Shown: positions 23,601-35,951, counted from the stretch's first letter. The stretch: DNA of 64,000 bases from Leptasterias polaris (GCA_037783415.1 JAZGTN010000073.1:3038001-3102000); one strand, 5' to 3'. Translations and numbers: made by a program. Notes: generated from the letters alone by a model not told the origin.

Positions 23601-26600
23601 GCACTAGTTTTTCTTGGAGAATTTATGCAAGAAAAAAAACAAGTTTACATATGTTTTGCAAAGACCCATGGGTCTTATTAAAACTGTCTTAAGAAATGCC
23701 TGTTAGCAATAACATGAGTGGTTTTTGGGCCACGATACTAACAAACGTATGCCAGTTTTGGAGCAGGAAGTAGTGACAAATTGTAAAGAATATGGGCGGG
23801 GCATTTGACGTTACAATTTGCCAACGGGATACCCAACAGAATTTGCGAGAGTGACACACTCATAAGTGACGTCATTCCACCGTGGCTGGTTTAACTGTTT
23901 TTATAAAATTGTGTTATTTTTCTTGCAGTTGACAGTAATGTTAATAGACAAGAAGGACACCAATCCCTCCATTAAAGTGTTGATGGAGACGGCTGATCAT
24001 GCAATAACGCTCGTCCATCAACCAGGTGGGTACAGCCATTTGCTTTATAGCCACAAAATATCCTGCTGAGCAAAGACATGTTACCAGCCAAACTATCATG
24101 TGATGTATGTTAATTGTGACTGGTATCCTGCTTAGTTTTGGTCAATTGTCTCGAGAAGGTCTTTAATTTGTCAGGATTTGTTTCCTTATTTTATTATTAA
24201 TGGTTTATTTATTTCATCATTACTGGGTAAAAGACATTCACAGTATAAATACTGAATAATGGTCTTATGTACAAATTGGTAGTTAATTAATACAATACAA
24301 AAGCAATAAACGACAAAATGCACATATGAAAAATAATACCAAAGAATGAAAGGGCAAATGGCCCGGAATTACACAAAAAGACAAAACTAAGTCCAGTACT
24401 CTCACTACACAGATCAGGATAAATTGCACAATCTCTCTTTGCCCTTGGAAAGATGTGAAGTGGCCTCCACTATCAAGAAAGACATATTCATCAAGTCAGT
24501 TGTTAAGACACTATCTGAGGTGGTGCAGAAAGTCTGTAAACCTCTGAAAAGTAACATCCGTTACTCAGGCCTGGAATGTTATCTTTGAGAGGGCAAGGTC
24601 ATTTTTATTTTGCAAAGGGCACTTCCATTGGGAATTCTTAAAATGTATGGGAAACTTTTGAAGGGGCACCAAGGCCAAGACCAGAGGGGCAATAGCATGG
24701 CCCTCGTGGCCTCCATGTAACTCCAGACCTGTTTATATCCAGGGGGATTCATCTCATGACATTTTTTCAAGATTTCTCTTTCTTTTTCTTCCCTGTAACA
24801 GGTCGTGTTGCTTGGCAGAGGGAGGAAGGCCTATCCTCAGTAGCCGCCATTGAGATGGTGGATCTTCCAGTGTCTGATACCGAGGCAAAATTCGAAGAGG
24901 AATTCGGTGGGAAAGAGCAAGGTAAACAAATCTTGGACAGCTTCAAACGTTAGTGTCAAACTGGCCTATAGTTACCAGCCAATCTCAGCCAGTGCTTAAA
25001 ACATGAATGTCTATGGTAAAAACAAATAATATTCCTTGTCCCTTTTGTTTCTTTTACTGTGATTCTGTTTTATTATTTTTAATAATGCTAGAGAGTATCG
25101 GTGCAATGTTTTTGCGACGACTCAGCACACAGTTTGCACAGCTTCAGGTAAGATAACAGTGAATCATTGTTTGTTAAATTTTTGAGTAAATAAAACTACT
25201 AAAAATTTGAATTTATAACTTTTAAGATAGTTCTTTTGTTTGCCCATATTGGTTGATCAATTCTTACAGGGTTTTTCAAGTGTTTTACTTTTCGTTGTGA
25301 AGTAGAAATTGAAACATGTCACCAGGCATTTTTTGGCTTCAGCTGAATGAAACATTTGCATATTATTTGCATATCCAGGCATATCTGACCAATCTGAGGA
25401 GGCAGTTCAGCCACACCTTCCTCCAGGATTCAATCAGCATTCAGGAAACACTGAAGGGCAGAGCGACAATCCACATGGAGGCTGGGGGGACCAGTGACAG
25501 GGACCCCCTTACAAGGGATGAGTTCAGCCAGCGTAAGATGATCATAGTGGTCAGTAGGTCTGGCAAGGTACGTGGTGTTCGGCGATTCCGATTTGTATAA
25601 GTCTGTGTCGGAATAGGCGGCTGCAGCTATGGCTGCAGTTGTTGCTAAGGGTGTTGCCAATGGACCTCATCTGCTTCAACAAATGTGACGATCAAGCTGC
25701 AGCCGCTATTTCGGACACGGCCTAAGATTGCAAAATGTGGTAATGGCCTCATATTTCACCCCGTAGCAGTGTCTTTCTCAAAGCCTAAGATCTTTATCAA
25801 AAGACTCTGCAAGTGTCGAAACAATTTTGGCATTTGTACCACAGGTCATTTTGGTGGTAAGCATTAAGCAGTAGTGTTTTTGTTTATTTTTATTATATCA
25901 GTTATATTAGCATTGTTACGTTTTAAAACTGTTTTAAGATGTTTAACACATTTACAAATCTGAAATTGTGTCCTTGTTCTCTTTCAACTTTCCGCAACGT
26001 ATAGATCTTTGGGCTTGACTCGGAGGATGGTTCTCTAGTGTGGTCATCGTTTCTACCCAATCTTAAAAGCTTTGAGGAAGAGGGTCTGGGTAAGGTACTC
26101 CTGTTTGTGAGGAGGACGACGGCACACTTCCCGCATCCACCGCAGTGTACTGTCATTGCCCTGGATAAGGTATGAAACAGCGCTTGGAGGAGAGCAAGGG
26201 TGATATTTTATCCCCGTAACTCCCTAGTCCATCGGTCTCCTGTCAATGACAAGAGCAGGCTAGTCAAAAAATTACAGACCAATCTATCTCACTTCATGGT
26301 ATTTTTTTATTTAAAAAAAATGAGATATCGCCTAACATCACAAGGCCACGGACGGCCACTTCAAGGTGAGGGCTACACATAACTGATTTGGGCTATCGAC
26401 CCAAATCAATTGACACCAGGGGCACGTTGCCACCTACTCCTGGGGCTGAAACAGGGTTACCCCTTCACAGTCCGTAAGGATGTAGGCATGGGTATCATCC
26501 ACTAGGAGCCTGGCTGGTAGAGCAGAATGCACTACCTTCCCAACTTTTTACAAAGCAATTATTGTTAAGTGCCTTGCTCAAGGGCACAAGTGTCATGACC

Positions 26601-29600
26601 GTGTATCGAACCCACACTCTGACTCTGCTGCTGACTACACTAGAGCTTGGGTCCGGTGAACTAGACCGCTCGGCCACGACACGCCACAAGTGAAGAGAAT
26701 TAGGAGAGAATCCCCTGATCCATTTAAGCAAAAGTAGAAGTCCCCCAGTTTTCCCTTTCTACTCCTAGATAGTAGGTAAATAGCAAGACAAGTTCTTATT
26801 AGAGCTACAGTGTAGGTAGTCTCCTGGTTTTTGTTCTAATCTACTCTGCGGCAGTAGATAAACAGCAAGGCAAGCGCTTAATCTGAACTAGGTAGTCAAT
26901 GACAACAAGCATCGGTAGTTTTAATCTTGTTTTCTTGAATCTTCCCAGGTTTCCGGCAACACTGTAATGTACTCCTTCAATCCGATAACCGGTAGCCCGT
27001 TTGACGCTGACAGCGATGAGCAATCTGGCCATGTCTTGCCATATCGTGTTCAACAAGCAAGTATGCTGATGTTAACAGATGACCAAGAACTCAAAGTTCT
27101 GGTTCTTCTTGACTCGGAAAACAAGGTGAATATTTTCCTGACGAACTCTCATCATCAAATATAATGCAGGCATGATATTCTTCCTACTTTAGTCTGATTT
27201 CCGATTTGTTTGCTCTTAGGAAAATTCAGAAAAATGGTGATTAAATAGCCAGAAAAATATATGAAACCATACACCATATGAACAAGTAGGTCAGCCCTTG
27301 TGCTCAAACATTATTTCCCTACTTTTTTCCAAGCACCAAATATCATGCCTGTCATTGCCAGGCAGGCTTGGTGGTTTGATGGTTAAGACATCTGCTCTAG
27401 AATGCGGGGGTCATGGGTACAATCCAGACTGAGTATCGTGTGGAAAGCAGGAGTTGTGGAGTTGGATCCTGACTAAGTAGCCTGTGGAAAGTGGGTTTAG
27501 GGTTAGAATCCAGACTGATTAGCCTGTGGAATGCGAGGGTTGTGGGTTCGAATCCAGACTGAGAAGCCTGTGGAATGCGAGGGTTGTGGGTTCGAATCCA
27601 GACTGAGAAGCCTGTGGAATGCAAGGGTTGTGGGTTCGAATCCAGACTGAGAAGCCTGTGGAATGCAAGGGTTGTGGGTTCGAATCCAGACTGAGAAGCC
27701 TGTGGAATGCAAGGGTTGTGGGTTCAAATACAGACTGAGTAGCCTTTGCAATGCAGGAGTTGTGGGTCTGAATACAGACTGAGTAACCTGTGCTAAAAAA
27801 CTATAGAAAGCTGCTGTAGGCTTTTAACTAATACTTTTCTATTGCCATTAATTTTAAGAGTGATTACCAAACATATACCTTCCCTTTGATCATATTTGGG
27901 GCTTTCTTTATTTTTCAGGCCCATATTTACCCAAAAGAGGCAGTTAGCAGTTTATCGGAGTACTTGTCCTCTATTTACCTCTTCACCGCAAACAAGTCAT
28001 CCAGTTCATTCCAAGGGTACCGACTGGTGTCCAATGGCCAGGGTACCATAACGGCTGACGTTGTCTGGAATGTGCGGTTACCAGCTGCTGATAAAGGAAT
28101 TATTAAACTAGAAGGAAAGAAAGATACAGGTTGGTTTGTCAAAATGCCCCCCCCCCCCTCCCCCTCAAAAATAAATAAATAAATAACTAAATAAAATAAA
28201 TAAAATAAAAATGATAACAAATTCATAACAAAAAACTAAAATCTGTACAAGTTTAGTTTTTCTGTATCCTTCATTGGATACTTTTAAATCATTACTTAAA
28301 ACCAATCTGTTTTGTCAATCTGAATAGTCTGGTTATAGCGCTTGGAAACGTACGTATTAAGCGCTCTGTAATTATTGTTATTATTTTATGGATGGTTCCC
28401 TCTTGAGGTCAGGCAGTGTAAATGCGGCTAACTTTCTAAGCTCAAAGAAGTCATTTCTGTTGAGACACGACTTTGCTTATGAATACCCCCCCCCCCCCAC
28501 CCATATGGCAAACTGTACAAACTTCTTCTGATAGCGCCCTCTTTTGAATTGACCTCCAACCATGTTAGTTTTCCATGTGGGGGGTGTCTATTCCAATCAG
28601 TTTAAAAATTTGAACTGAGGCTGTAGTCTGGCCCCTTTTTGAGATAAAGGAAATCACTGTTTGTGATGGCTATTGCACACAGGAGATATTACAAAGATTT
28701 TTTTTTTAAATAGTTTGTTTTTTCTTTTTTCGCAGAGCATGTTCACTCCCAAGGACGTGTTCTGGGTGATCGTTCCGTCCTGTATAAATATCTTAACCCA
28801 AACATGGTTGCCGTGGTAACTGAAGGCCAAGATGCAACATCTAAAGGTAGGTAGCTTTGGAGGAATTTTATTGTTAAGAATTGTGAGCTGTGGTTTTTAA
28901 AGGTGCAGGATTACACTTTCCAAGGAGTGCAAAGAAGGAGTGTGTTTTTGGATTTGTTTACTTTCAGAAAATTGCAAGGACTTTCTCAATTTTTTTATTT
29001 AATTCTTTTTAAATACTGTTTTTAACCATTTTAAACGTTTACCTCAATAGGTCACCTAAGTGTGTATCTCATAGATGTAGTGACCGGTCATTTAGTCTTC
29101 AGCGCTGACCACAAGAAGACCTCCGGACCTGTACATCTCGTTCACGCTGAGAACTGGATTGTAGTGAGTTTTGCTTTTACTAGCTTTAATGTCTTGACGA
29201 TGTAGAAACAATTTTAAATTATGTCTTTGTACTAAAATGATTAACTATTTTTTGTATGTATACAAAAAATAAAAAAAAGGAAAAAATATTTGTTGAACCG
29301 TTATGATTGAAATTATTATGTCTTCTATATTCTGTTAACCAATTTGTTGACGATTTTAACCCACCTACTGACTGACCATTAAAAATCATCCACAGCATGA
29401 TAGCTAAACTATACTAGCTTGCAATATGATCTCATGTGGTGAATTCAATTACACAGTGCACAGGCAACACTCCTACTGTCTGACCATTCCATCTCGTCCA
29501 TTGTGGTTTTGAATGATTGATAAACTTAGCCAGCTTGCAATATGCTACCATGTGGTGAATGCATCTACACAGTACACAGTCAACCCTCCTACTGTCTGAC

Positions 29601-32600
29601 CATTCAACGTCAGCCGCTGTGGTTTTGAACGATAAACTATACCTGCAATTATGATATCATAGTATGGTGAATGCATCTACAAAGTACAGTCAACCTTCTT
29701 ACTGTCTGACCATTTAATAGCATCCACACGGTTTTGAACCATAGATAAACTATGCCATCATAGACAGATTATACCAGCATAGATAAACTATGCCTGCCTT
29801 CAAAATGAAATCATGTGGTGAATGCATCCACACAGTACACTCATGTGTCCATTTAGTTCTGTGCACAGTTGTGCCACCATAAACAGCCCGTAAAGCTGAA
29901 GAGTTTCAAATGTTTGGTCTTTTCACTGGAAATTATTACCACTAGAGTAGGAGGGTTAGTATTTTCGATTGAACTTCCATTGGGAAGCTTTTGGGGACTC
30001 TAGGTGGCAGCAGACTTACCAGGTAAATCCATAGTTTGTGGAAATGTTCACATGCTCAGAACGACATAAATAATGGAAATTTACCTGGTAAGTCTGCTGC
30101 CACCTAGCGTTCAAAAGTCTCCCATTGTCAGACTATGAATTTTTCATTTTTTTTTAACAAAGCAATCATCATGCCAAATATTGTAAGATTTGCTCATTTC
30201 TGGTTGTTTCTTTTTGTTCGCAGTATCATTATTGGAATTTAAGACACAGACGTCATGAAATGACCGTCTTGGAATTGTACGAGGGAAAAGTCCAGAAAAA
30301 CAGGTACTTATTGGTAATAAATAGCTCAACAAACTTTTTAGTTAGGCAGATTGATATTTTTATTAAATTTTGCTTTCCTCCAATACCCCACTAGCCTTTT
30401 GGAGATATGGTTGGGAGGCACTATTTCATTTTGGTGATACTTTTTCGTATAAACCTTATCTTAACCATAGAAATAGAACATGACAAATGTAGAGTTAACT
30501 TGTTGGCCAATTTCGCACAAGGACCATTTGTTGACTGGTGGCTAGTAATTATGTTATGCTTAATACTATATGTTGGGAACCAGGCTATTCCGACTTTTCA
30601 CTAACAAGAACTGCTTTTTTGTTTGCACCCCCCCAAAAAACCACTCCAAAAACACAAAAGAAACATGATTAAAAAGATCAACAAGAATTATATTCGAATT
30701 TGTAGTGCTCAATTATCAACATAGATTCTTCTTGTTTCCCAGTACCATGTTCTCTTCAGTGGACCCACCCTTTGCCCCCCTGGTCTTGAGGCAGTCCTAC
30801 ATCCTGCCGTCAGCCCTGCAATCCATGGCTGTCACTCGCACAGAGAAAGGCATCACAAGCAGTAATCTGCTCCGTAAGTCAACAGATTTCACAGATTGTG
30901 ATCTTTTATTTTTCTGAATTAAGATTTCTTCAATGGCCATCAGGTTGTCCTCAAACAGGGCAAGTTGCTATCACAAGAAACTCGGCAGTTAATTTTATTA
31001 AGTATTATTTATACAGGGTAGCCCCATCAGTGTGAAAACACTGTTCTCCCTGGGGGCCCTGTAGAAAAAGCAATACACAAAACAAGGGGGAAAAAACATG
31101 AAAGAACAAATCCCACATAAAGCAACAACAGTAATCTAAACCACTAGGAACAAAAGCAGAGAAAACAAAAGCAAAAAATAGCCAGATAGAAATCAATGAC
31201 TCCGTAAATGCCAGTACATAGAAGTCAAGGTGGGCTCATTACACAATCTCTCAGGTAAACCGTACCAGAAAAAAGAACCTTCGTAGTCAGGTTTACATTT
31301 ATTGGTTACGTTTATTGAGTAGGCTTGAAAACATTGCAAATTAGTCGCATGCGCAGTCTCTTCACTATTTAGAACTACATCTCACGTTTCGACACGATCG
31401 CATGCGTACAAAAACCTTTGTATCTGGGAGGAAGTAACGCTTTTTCAAACTGTTGGCATCTTTTGAGCAAAAGTAGCTTTGATTTTGAAGGTCTGATTTT
31501 TTGCAGTTGCTCTTCAGTCTGGTGGCATCCTCGCTTTGCCAAAGCGTTTTCTGGATCCACGGCGCCCTCTAGCACCGACCAGTGAAGAGAAGGAAGAAGG
31601 TCTCATCCCCTACTTGCCAGAGCTTCCCATCCCCTATCAATCCATCATCAATTATAATCAAACGGTAAGATTCTACTTCTCGGTATACATCATTTATGTG
31701 AGCTTTGCATTCTTGTCAGTTAGCAGACGGCATAAATTTTGCTTCAATCATCAATTTAAAGTATACATCAATTTAAAGTATACATCATTTATGTGAGCTT
31801 TGCATTCTTGTCAGTTTGCAGATAGCATAAATTTTGCTTCAATCATCAATTTAAATTTTTACCACCTTGCTTAAATTCAAAATAAAAATGATACAAACAA
31901 AAGCCTGGTAAATTTTTCAGAGTGATCAATAGGATGTAGTTTGTGAGAGAACCATATTGGTTTGCTTTGTTCTAGCCTTCAATACAAGCAGGTACAATAT
32001 CTATCCATTTGATTGTTATTTACTGTCTAGGTGCTTGGCATTGAGGGTCTGCACACGACAGCGGCTGGATTGGAGTCTACGTGTCTCCTGCTTGCATACG
32101 GTCTAGGTTGGTTTAATGCTACACTATTTTGTAGACTCTTTTCAAGGAGTCAAGAAATTATTTTTAAAAACATTTATATTCATGTCACTAGTTCATGCTC
32201 TTGGTTTTTTTACAAAATTGTTTGAACAATTAAGCGTAAAGCCCATTATCTTACATAACAGCTCCGCTAAGTTCAGAGGTCACAAACTCTTTTATCACCC
32301 AGAATATTTCATTTTAGAGCTAAATAAATGATGAACACTTTCTGGCACATTTAATTCCCTTTAATAAAATACAAACACCAAAGAGATCAGTTTAACAAAC
32401 AGCCAGGTTCTCAGCCAAGTCCCAAATCTAAATTCTAACTTTTTGTACACAATCATGAGGCACTCCAAAGGTGTTTGGCATATCGGATCATTTTACTCCT
32501 TTGTGAGAGGATTCCATGCATTGAGGTAAACTGATGATGAAACAATGGAAACGCGCTGATTTGTACGCGCGGCGCACAGGACTGGCCAATGAACGGCTTC

Positions 32601-33306
32601 CTTTTGACCTCTAGGCGAGGGCGCCCTACTCAAATGACGTCATATGCATAAGGTCTATAGGAACCTTTTCTTATTTTACCATCATTAGAAAGATCTGACT
32701 TTTCTCTGTCCAACCATTGTAAGCTGAGGTATGGAGGGTGAACATTGACTAAACTACAGCATTATAGCAAATGGCATTGTGCTCGGGCTTGAGTGTTTTT
32801 GTGTTTTTACGCTACATACGAAGTGTGGACCTGAGACCAAAAGAGGTCCACACCGTGTATGGACCGGAAGCACTATGTGGACTAACACACGTCCACACAG
32901 TGTTTTTACATTGTTGAAGAATAGGATTTTCCTTAAGTGTACAGAACAAAGCATTGTCCACAGAGTGACTGCAACACAGAGTTGTGTGTGTGTGTGTGTG
33001 TGTATGCTTGGTTGACAAAAGTCGCCAATGGTTAAGAAAAGGTGGTACTAGTGCTGTCGATTAAAGTCTGCCATGGTAAGGAAAGGGATAATATAAAAAC
33101 TCTTGGAATAATCTTTGACAATTATTATCTCTCTGACCGTTACAGATTACTACTTCACTCGTGTGACGCCCTCCAAACTGTTTGACGTCTTGAAAGAAGA
33201 TTTTGACTACACACTGATCGGTGCAGTGCTGGTCGGGCTCGTGTTTGCAGCCTGGCTAACCCGTAAGCTAGCCGCGAACAAAGCCCTTAAGGCTGCATGG
33301 AGGTGA
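14673..33306 (+). CDS. EMC1: EMC1, ER membrane protein complex subunit 1 (23 exons, 987 aa)
   Basis: EMC1 is the large lumenal subunit of the ER membrane complex, which inserts tail-anchored and multipass proteins. Coding exons read from the sequence: 14673-14761, 16128-16318, 16969-17086, 17809-17934, 18276-18393, 19247-19396, 19984-20142, 22545-22619, 23223-23315, 23929-24025, 24802-24921, 25092-25147, 25379-25567, 26005-26169, 26949-27125, 27919-28129, 28736-28846, 29051-29163, 30224-30303, 30743-30873, 31507-31664, 32031-32106, 33146-33306. All introns are GT-AG and phases close to 2964 nt. Residues 1-20 are a signal peptide; [13 protein letters not shown] follows, as in animal EMC1. The middle is beta-propeller-like. 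AHFPHPPQC (exon 14), AENWIVYHYW (exons 18-19) and LDPRRP (exon 21) are family motifs in the right order. One membrane helix (about 957-972) precedes a basic tail ending AAWR. Length matches human (about 993 aa). The introns hold a LINE, SINEs and tandem repeats, but no exon is broken. No alternative identity is plausible. Confidence 0.97.
17095..17365. repeat. Dispersed element with about 116-bp internal repeats, copy 1 (EMC1 intron 3)
   Basis: CCTACTGTCTGACCATTCAA, TCCACTGTGATTTTGA and GTGGTGAATGCATCTACACA recur in order about every 116 bp. A detached end piece (GTGCATAGTTGCACCACAAA) lies at 17560-17650. Confidence 0.75.
18060..18192 (-). mobile_element. SINE head fragment in EMC1 intron 4
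   Basis: The plus strand reads ACACAAGTGTCAAGAGCGAG, CGAACCCACACTCTGCTGAT and CTAGACCGCTCGAGTGGTC, the reverse of the same tRNA-like head and start of body. Confidence 0.6.
18540..18965. repeat. 139-bp tandem repeat, three copies, in EMC1 intron 5
   Basis: GTTAGCCC(C/T)AGACACTATCC recurs at 18635, 18774 and 18913, exactly 139 bp apart. The last two units are nearly identical and the first is diverged. Confidence 0.9.
19450..19711. mobile_element. MITE with CAGGGATGTGAT termini, copy 2 (opposite orientation, EMC1 intron 6)
   Basis: Same termini and the same CTCGCAAGTTTTCGAGCTCG core as copy 1. CATAAA lies at both flanks, a possible short target duplication. Confidence 0.8.
20387..21985 (-). 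mobile_element. 5'-truncated CR1/L2-type LINE with intact reverse-transcriptase ORF
   Basis: The ORF at 20472-21971 encodes 499 uninterrupted residues of a non-LTR reverse transcriptase: [12 protein letters not shown] (motif A), [17 protein letters not shown] (motif B), [11 protein letters not shown] (motif C), then the C-terminal LHWLPI...[10 protein letters not shown] block of CR1/L2-group elements. No endonuclease domain is present, so the copy is 5' truncated near 21985. The 3' end is a short (ATTG)n tail on the minus strand (20387-20402), the usual end of this group. It sits antisense in EMC1 intron 7. The lack of stops over 1.5 kb suggests recent insertion. Confidence 0.9.
22021..22265. 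repeat. CTCCGCGGCAGTAG repeat, copy 1 (EMC1 intron 7)
   Basis: AATCTACTCCGCGGCAGTAG with AAATAGCAAGACAAGTTCT, in two to three diverged units. It adjoins the 5' end of the LINE. Confidence 0.6.
24570..24732. mobile_element. Short fold-back element ending CAGGCCTGGA
   Basis: CAGGCCTGGAATGTTATC at the left and TGTAACTCCAGACCTG at the right are complementary; the inside reads GGGCACCAAGGCCA. Related pieces occur near 5.73-6.05 kb and 39.69-40.34 kb. Confidence 0.55.
26545..26695 (-). mobile_element. SINE head fragment in EMC1 intron 14
   Basis: The plus strand reads GCCTTGCTCAAGGGCACAAG, CGAACCCACACTCTGACTC and GACCGCTCGGCCACGACAC, again the reversed tRNA-like head. Confidence 0.65.
26685..26905. 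repeat. CTCCGCGGCAGTAG repeat, copy 2 (EMC1 intron 14)
   Basis: AATCTACTCTGCGGCAGTAG and AAATAGCAAGACAAGTTCTT match copy 1. It ends about 45 bp before exon 15. Confidence 0.6.
27365..27792 (+). repeat. SINE head followed by a 44-bp tandem repeat containing a Pol III B box
   Basis: A tRNA-like head at 27365-27430 (GGTTTGATGGTTAAGACATC, then GGGTACAATCC) is followed by about eight units of which the best five repeat at exactly 44 bp. Each contains GGGTTCGAATCC, the canonical B box. Decay is greatest at the ends. The periodic minus-strand reading frame ([18 protein letters not shown]) is a by-product. It lies in EMC1 intron 15. Confidence 0.85.
29343..29905. repeat. Dispersed element with about 116-bp internal repeats, copy 2 (EMC1 intron 18)
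   Basis: Four to five units; CCTACTGTCTGACCATTC starts at 29472 and 29588 (116 bp). The end resembles the 17.6 kb piece (GTGCACAGTTGTGCCACCAT). Confidence 0.8.
29968..30126. mobile_element. Fold-back element, arms of about 57 bp (EMC1 intron 18)
   Basis: CTAGGTGGCAGCAGACTTAC and CAGGTAAAT are mirrored by ATTTACCTG and GTAAGTCTGCTGCCACCTAG; the loop is about 45 bp. It ends about 100 bp before exon 19. Confidence 0.85.
31684..31860. repeat. 95-bp tandem duplication in EMC1 intron 21
   Basis: CATTTATGTGAGCTTTGCAT occurs at 31691 and 31786. The copies differ at few positions and are joined by a short AATTTAAAGTATACATC duplication. Confidence 0.85.
32984..33003. repeat. (GT)n microsatellite
   Basis: Ten GT units in EMC1 intron 22, about 140 bp before the last exon. 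Confidence 0.9.
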
Positions 33307-33710
33307 TAGGGGCGACATGTAGAGGATATTCCAGGCTAGGGCAGACCCCAATTTCATGGCTGCATACTTTTTGCAATCAACACTTACAAGTATTTGTTTA
33401 TGCGTATCTGTTTCACTGATTAGCAAAGATCTTTTTTGCTTGGGCTCAATTTTTAAATTCTTTACTCATGCAAAGAATCCATGCATACTAAACTAGCCCA
33501 GACATCAACCTTGTAAGCAAATATTGTAAGCCATGAAATTTGGCCATGGTCCCAACTTCATTAAGTTGTTAAACACAGATTCTGTTCAGCAAAAACAGGC
33601 TGCCAGTCAAAACACCATACAGTTAACAGTGTTGCCACTGGTGTCTTTCACTCTTTTTGCTTTATTTAGAAAACAAAATTCTGCTTAATGGCTTTATGAC
33701 ATTGGCTCAA

Positions 33711-33890
33711 GGGCCCAATTTCATAAAGCTACTCAGCACACACAAAATTGCTTAGTACAAAATTATCTTGCTTATAAACAGAAATCGTTTACCAGCCAAA
33801 CAATCAGGCAATGTATATAATTTGTGACTGGCTCCCTGCAAATTTTTGCTCAGCAGCATTTTTCTGCTAAACAGCTTCATGAATTTGCGC
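33711..33890. mobile_element. Fold-back MITE family A, copy 5
   Basis: Starts GGGCCCAATTTCATAAAGCT downstream of EMC1; the right arm reads AACAGCTTCATGAATTTG. Confidence 0.75.
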
Positions 33891-33938
33891 TGAGGAAGTT
33901 GTCGATATTTTCAGGTCATACAATAAGTATGGGGGGGC

Positions 33939-34140
33939 GGTTATCATGTAGATGAACTATGCCAGCCAGCAGTACGATATCATGTGGTAAATGTGTTCAC
34001 AGTCAACCCTCCTACTGTCTGACCGTTCAATATCGTCCACTGTGGTTTTGAATGACTATGCCAGCCAGCAATATGATTTAATGTGGTAAATGTATCAAAA
34101 CAGTGCATAGTTCACCCTCTCACAATCTGATCATGCACTT
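33939..34140. repeat. Dispersed element with about 116-bp internal repeats, copy 3
   Basis: CAACCCTCCTACTGTCTGAC and GTCCACTGTGGTTTTGAATG as in the EMC1 intron copies; roughly two units, downstream of EMC1. Confidence 0.75.
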
Positions 34141-34390
34141 TTTACATGTTCAATTTTATTAATTATATAGTACCCTTTTGAAGCACGGTAGCACAGTACT
34201 AGCTGTAATATGGTCGATTTAAGGGATGGGTATTTGCCCTTTGCAAGGTCGGTGCACAACGCGAAATGCACCTCCGAACATTGCGCGTCTACCATTTTCG
34301 CCTTTTTAAATTCAATTTCTTTGTGCTCATTTTGACTCCCAAAATGGGCGCATGTAGGTGCGTTGCGCATTGTGCAATGGGTCTATAGCC

Positions 34391-34816
34391 TCGAATGAAC
34401 CCAGTGAATCGAAGCATTATATAACTCTGTATTGTCACGGTAATGCGATGACACTTTCATCCAAACAGGTAGATAAATACAACACGAATGAAGCATGGAG
34501 TGGAGGCTCCACACGCACGTGGCGGATTTATGCAAAGGGCAAATTGCAACACTCAAATTGTAAGGATCTTTATGTGTGAGGGAAGGTACCCCGACCACCA
34601 TTCTCGAATGAACCCAGTGAATCGAAGCATTATATAACTCTGTATTGTCACGGTAATGCGATGACACTTTCATCCAAACAGGTAGATAAATACAACACGA
34701 ATGAAGCATGGAGTGGAGGCTCCACACGCACGTGGCGGATTTATGCAAAGGGCAAATTGCAACACTCAAATTGTAAGGATCTTTATGTGTGAGGGAAGGT
34801 ACCCCGACCACCATTT
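34391..34816. repeat. Perfect-looking 213-bp tandem duplication
   Basis: 34391-34603 and 34604-34816 appear identical over 213 bp. As 213 is a multiple of three, the minus strand shows a 143-codon frame made of two identical 71-residue blocks. No coding signal is otherwise evident. Very recent, or an assembly artefact. Confidence 0.9.
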
Positions 34817-35951
34817 GGGTTAAGGTCTATAAGGAGGGAGGGGTGCAGACCCTTTAGACCCACCTCATGGACCTACGAAAAAAAAAATGCTTAACCAGAC
34901 ATTTTTTATTATTTTTATTGGGGGGGGGGGGAAGGTAAGCTGGTAAAACCCTTTTTTATTTATTTATTATTATTATATTTTTTTTTTTGGGGGGGTACTA
35001 TGTAATTTATCAATCTGTTCATTTGTGCTTGATCTCATTTTAGGGTGGGGAATGGGGGGGCAAGAGTTCTGAGTGTGAGGGGGGTCTCTGGTTTGCCATT
35101 GACTGAGAGCCAATGGCTGCAGTCCCTTGTATGGTACAACTTTGGTCTAATTATTTTGTGTAATTCTTTCTGGTTTTCAGTAGTTTCATAAGGGTATATT
35201 AATTTCAGACATTGTATGTGGCACTTGCATTAATTAATTCTAAATAATAATAATGTTGTTTTTGTTCTTTGTGATTTGGATGCAGTATTCTTTGGTATTT
35301 ACTCAATTGACCTGATATCATCTGTATGTCTGGGTGGTGCACATTTGTAACATTGGTAATTGTCAAAGACCAGTATCCACACTTGATATGAAATAACAGA
35401 AACCTGTAGAAGTTTAAGCTCAATCGATCATTGGAGTCACAAGAAAGAAGTGGGAATTTAAAAACAAATGTTTTCAAACTGTGAGTTTTTGACTCCCGAG
35501 ATCAATACTAATTTCTCTAAAACTACTGCATTTCAAGCAAGTTTCCCACCATGACCATCTTTATATCATTTAAGTTATGCGTGAATCTGTGAACATTTAT
35601 ATTTTTACTTTTACCAATGTTACACACACCCTTTAAATGTACACTCAATAGACCATGTGACATCACAGTTAACAAAAGAGCCACAGAGCAACATACACGT
35701 TGTGTACACATCTCAATCGAAGATAACATGACATTTAATATTTTATGGAGATTGCATCCTCTGATTTGTATCAACTTTTGATATAAAGAAGGGGCATATC
35801 TCAAAACTTGTTCAGCTGTTCTATTCATAACTCTAGAATTTATGTGGAAAAGATGACACAAAATTTTCCCTTTTGACCAGTGTATAGTAGCTTGCCTGCC
35901 AGAAAGGTCATGGAATGTACAGGGTCATGTTTTGTAAACAAGGGTTACATG

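Noticed and set aside
27397..27751. Minus-strand frames with repeated [15 protein letters not shown] units
   Set aside because: They come from the 44-bp tandem repeat (GGTTCGAATCC); 44 is not a multiple of three and the frames shift between copies.
34383..34814. 143-codon minus-strand frame of two identical halves
   Set aside because: Explained by the 213-bp tandem duplication; no recognisable protein and no splice or start signals.
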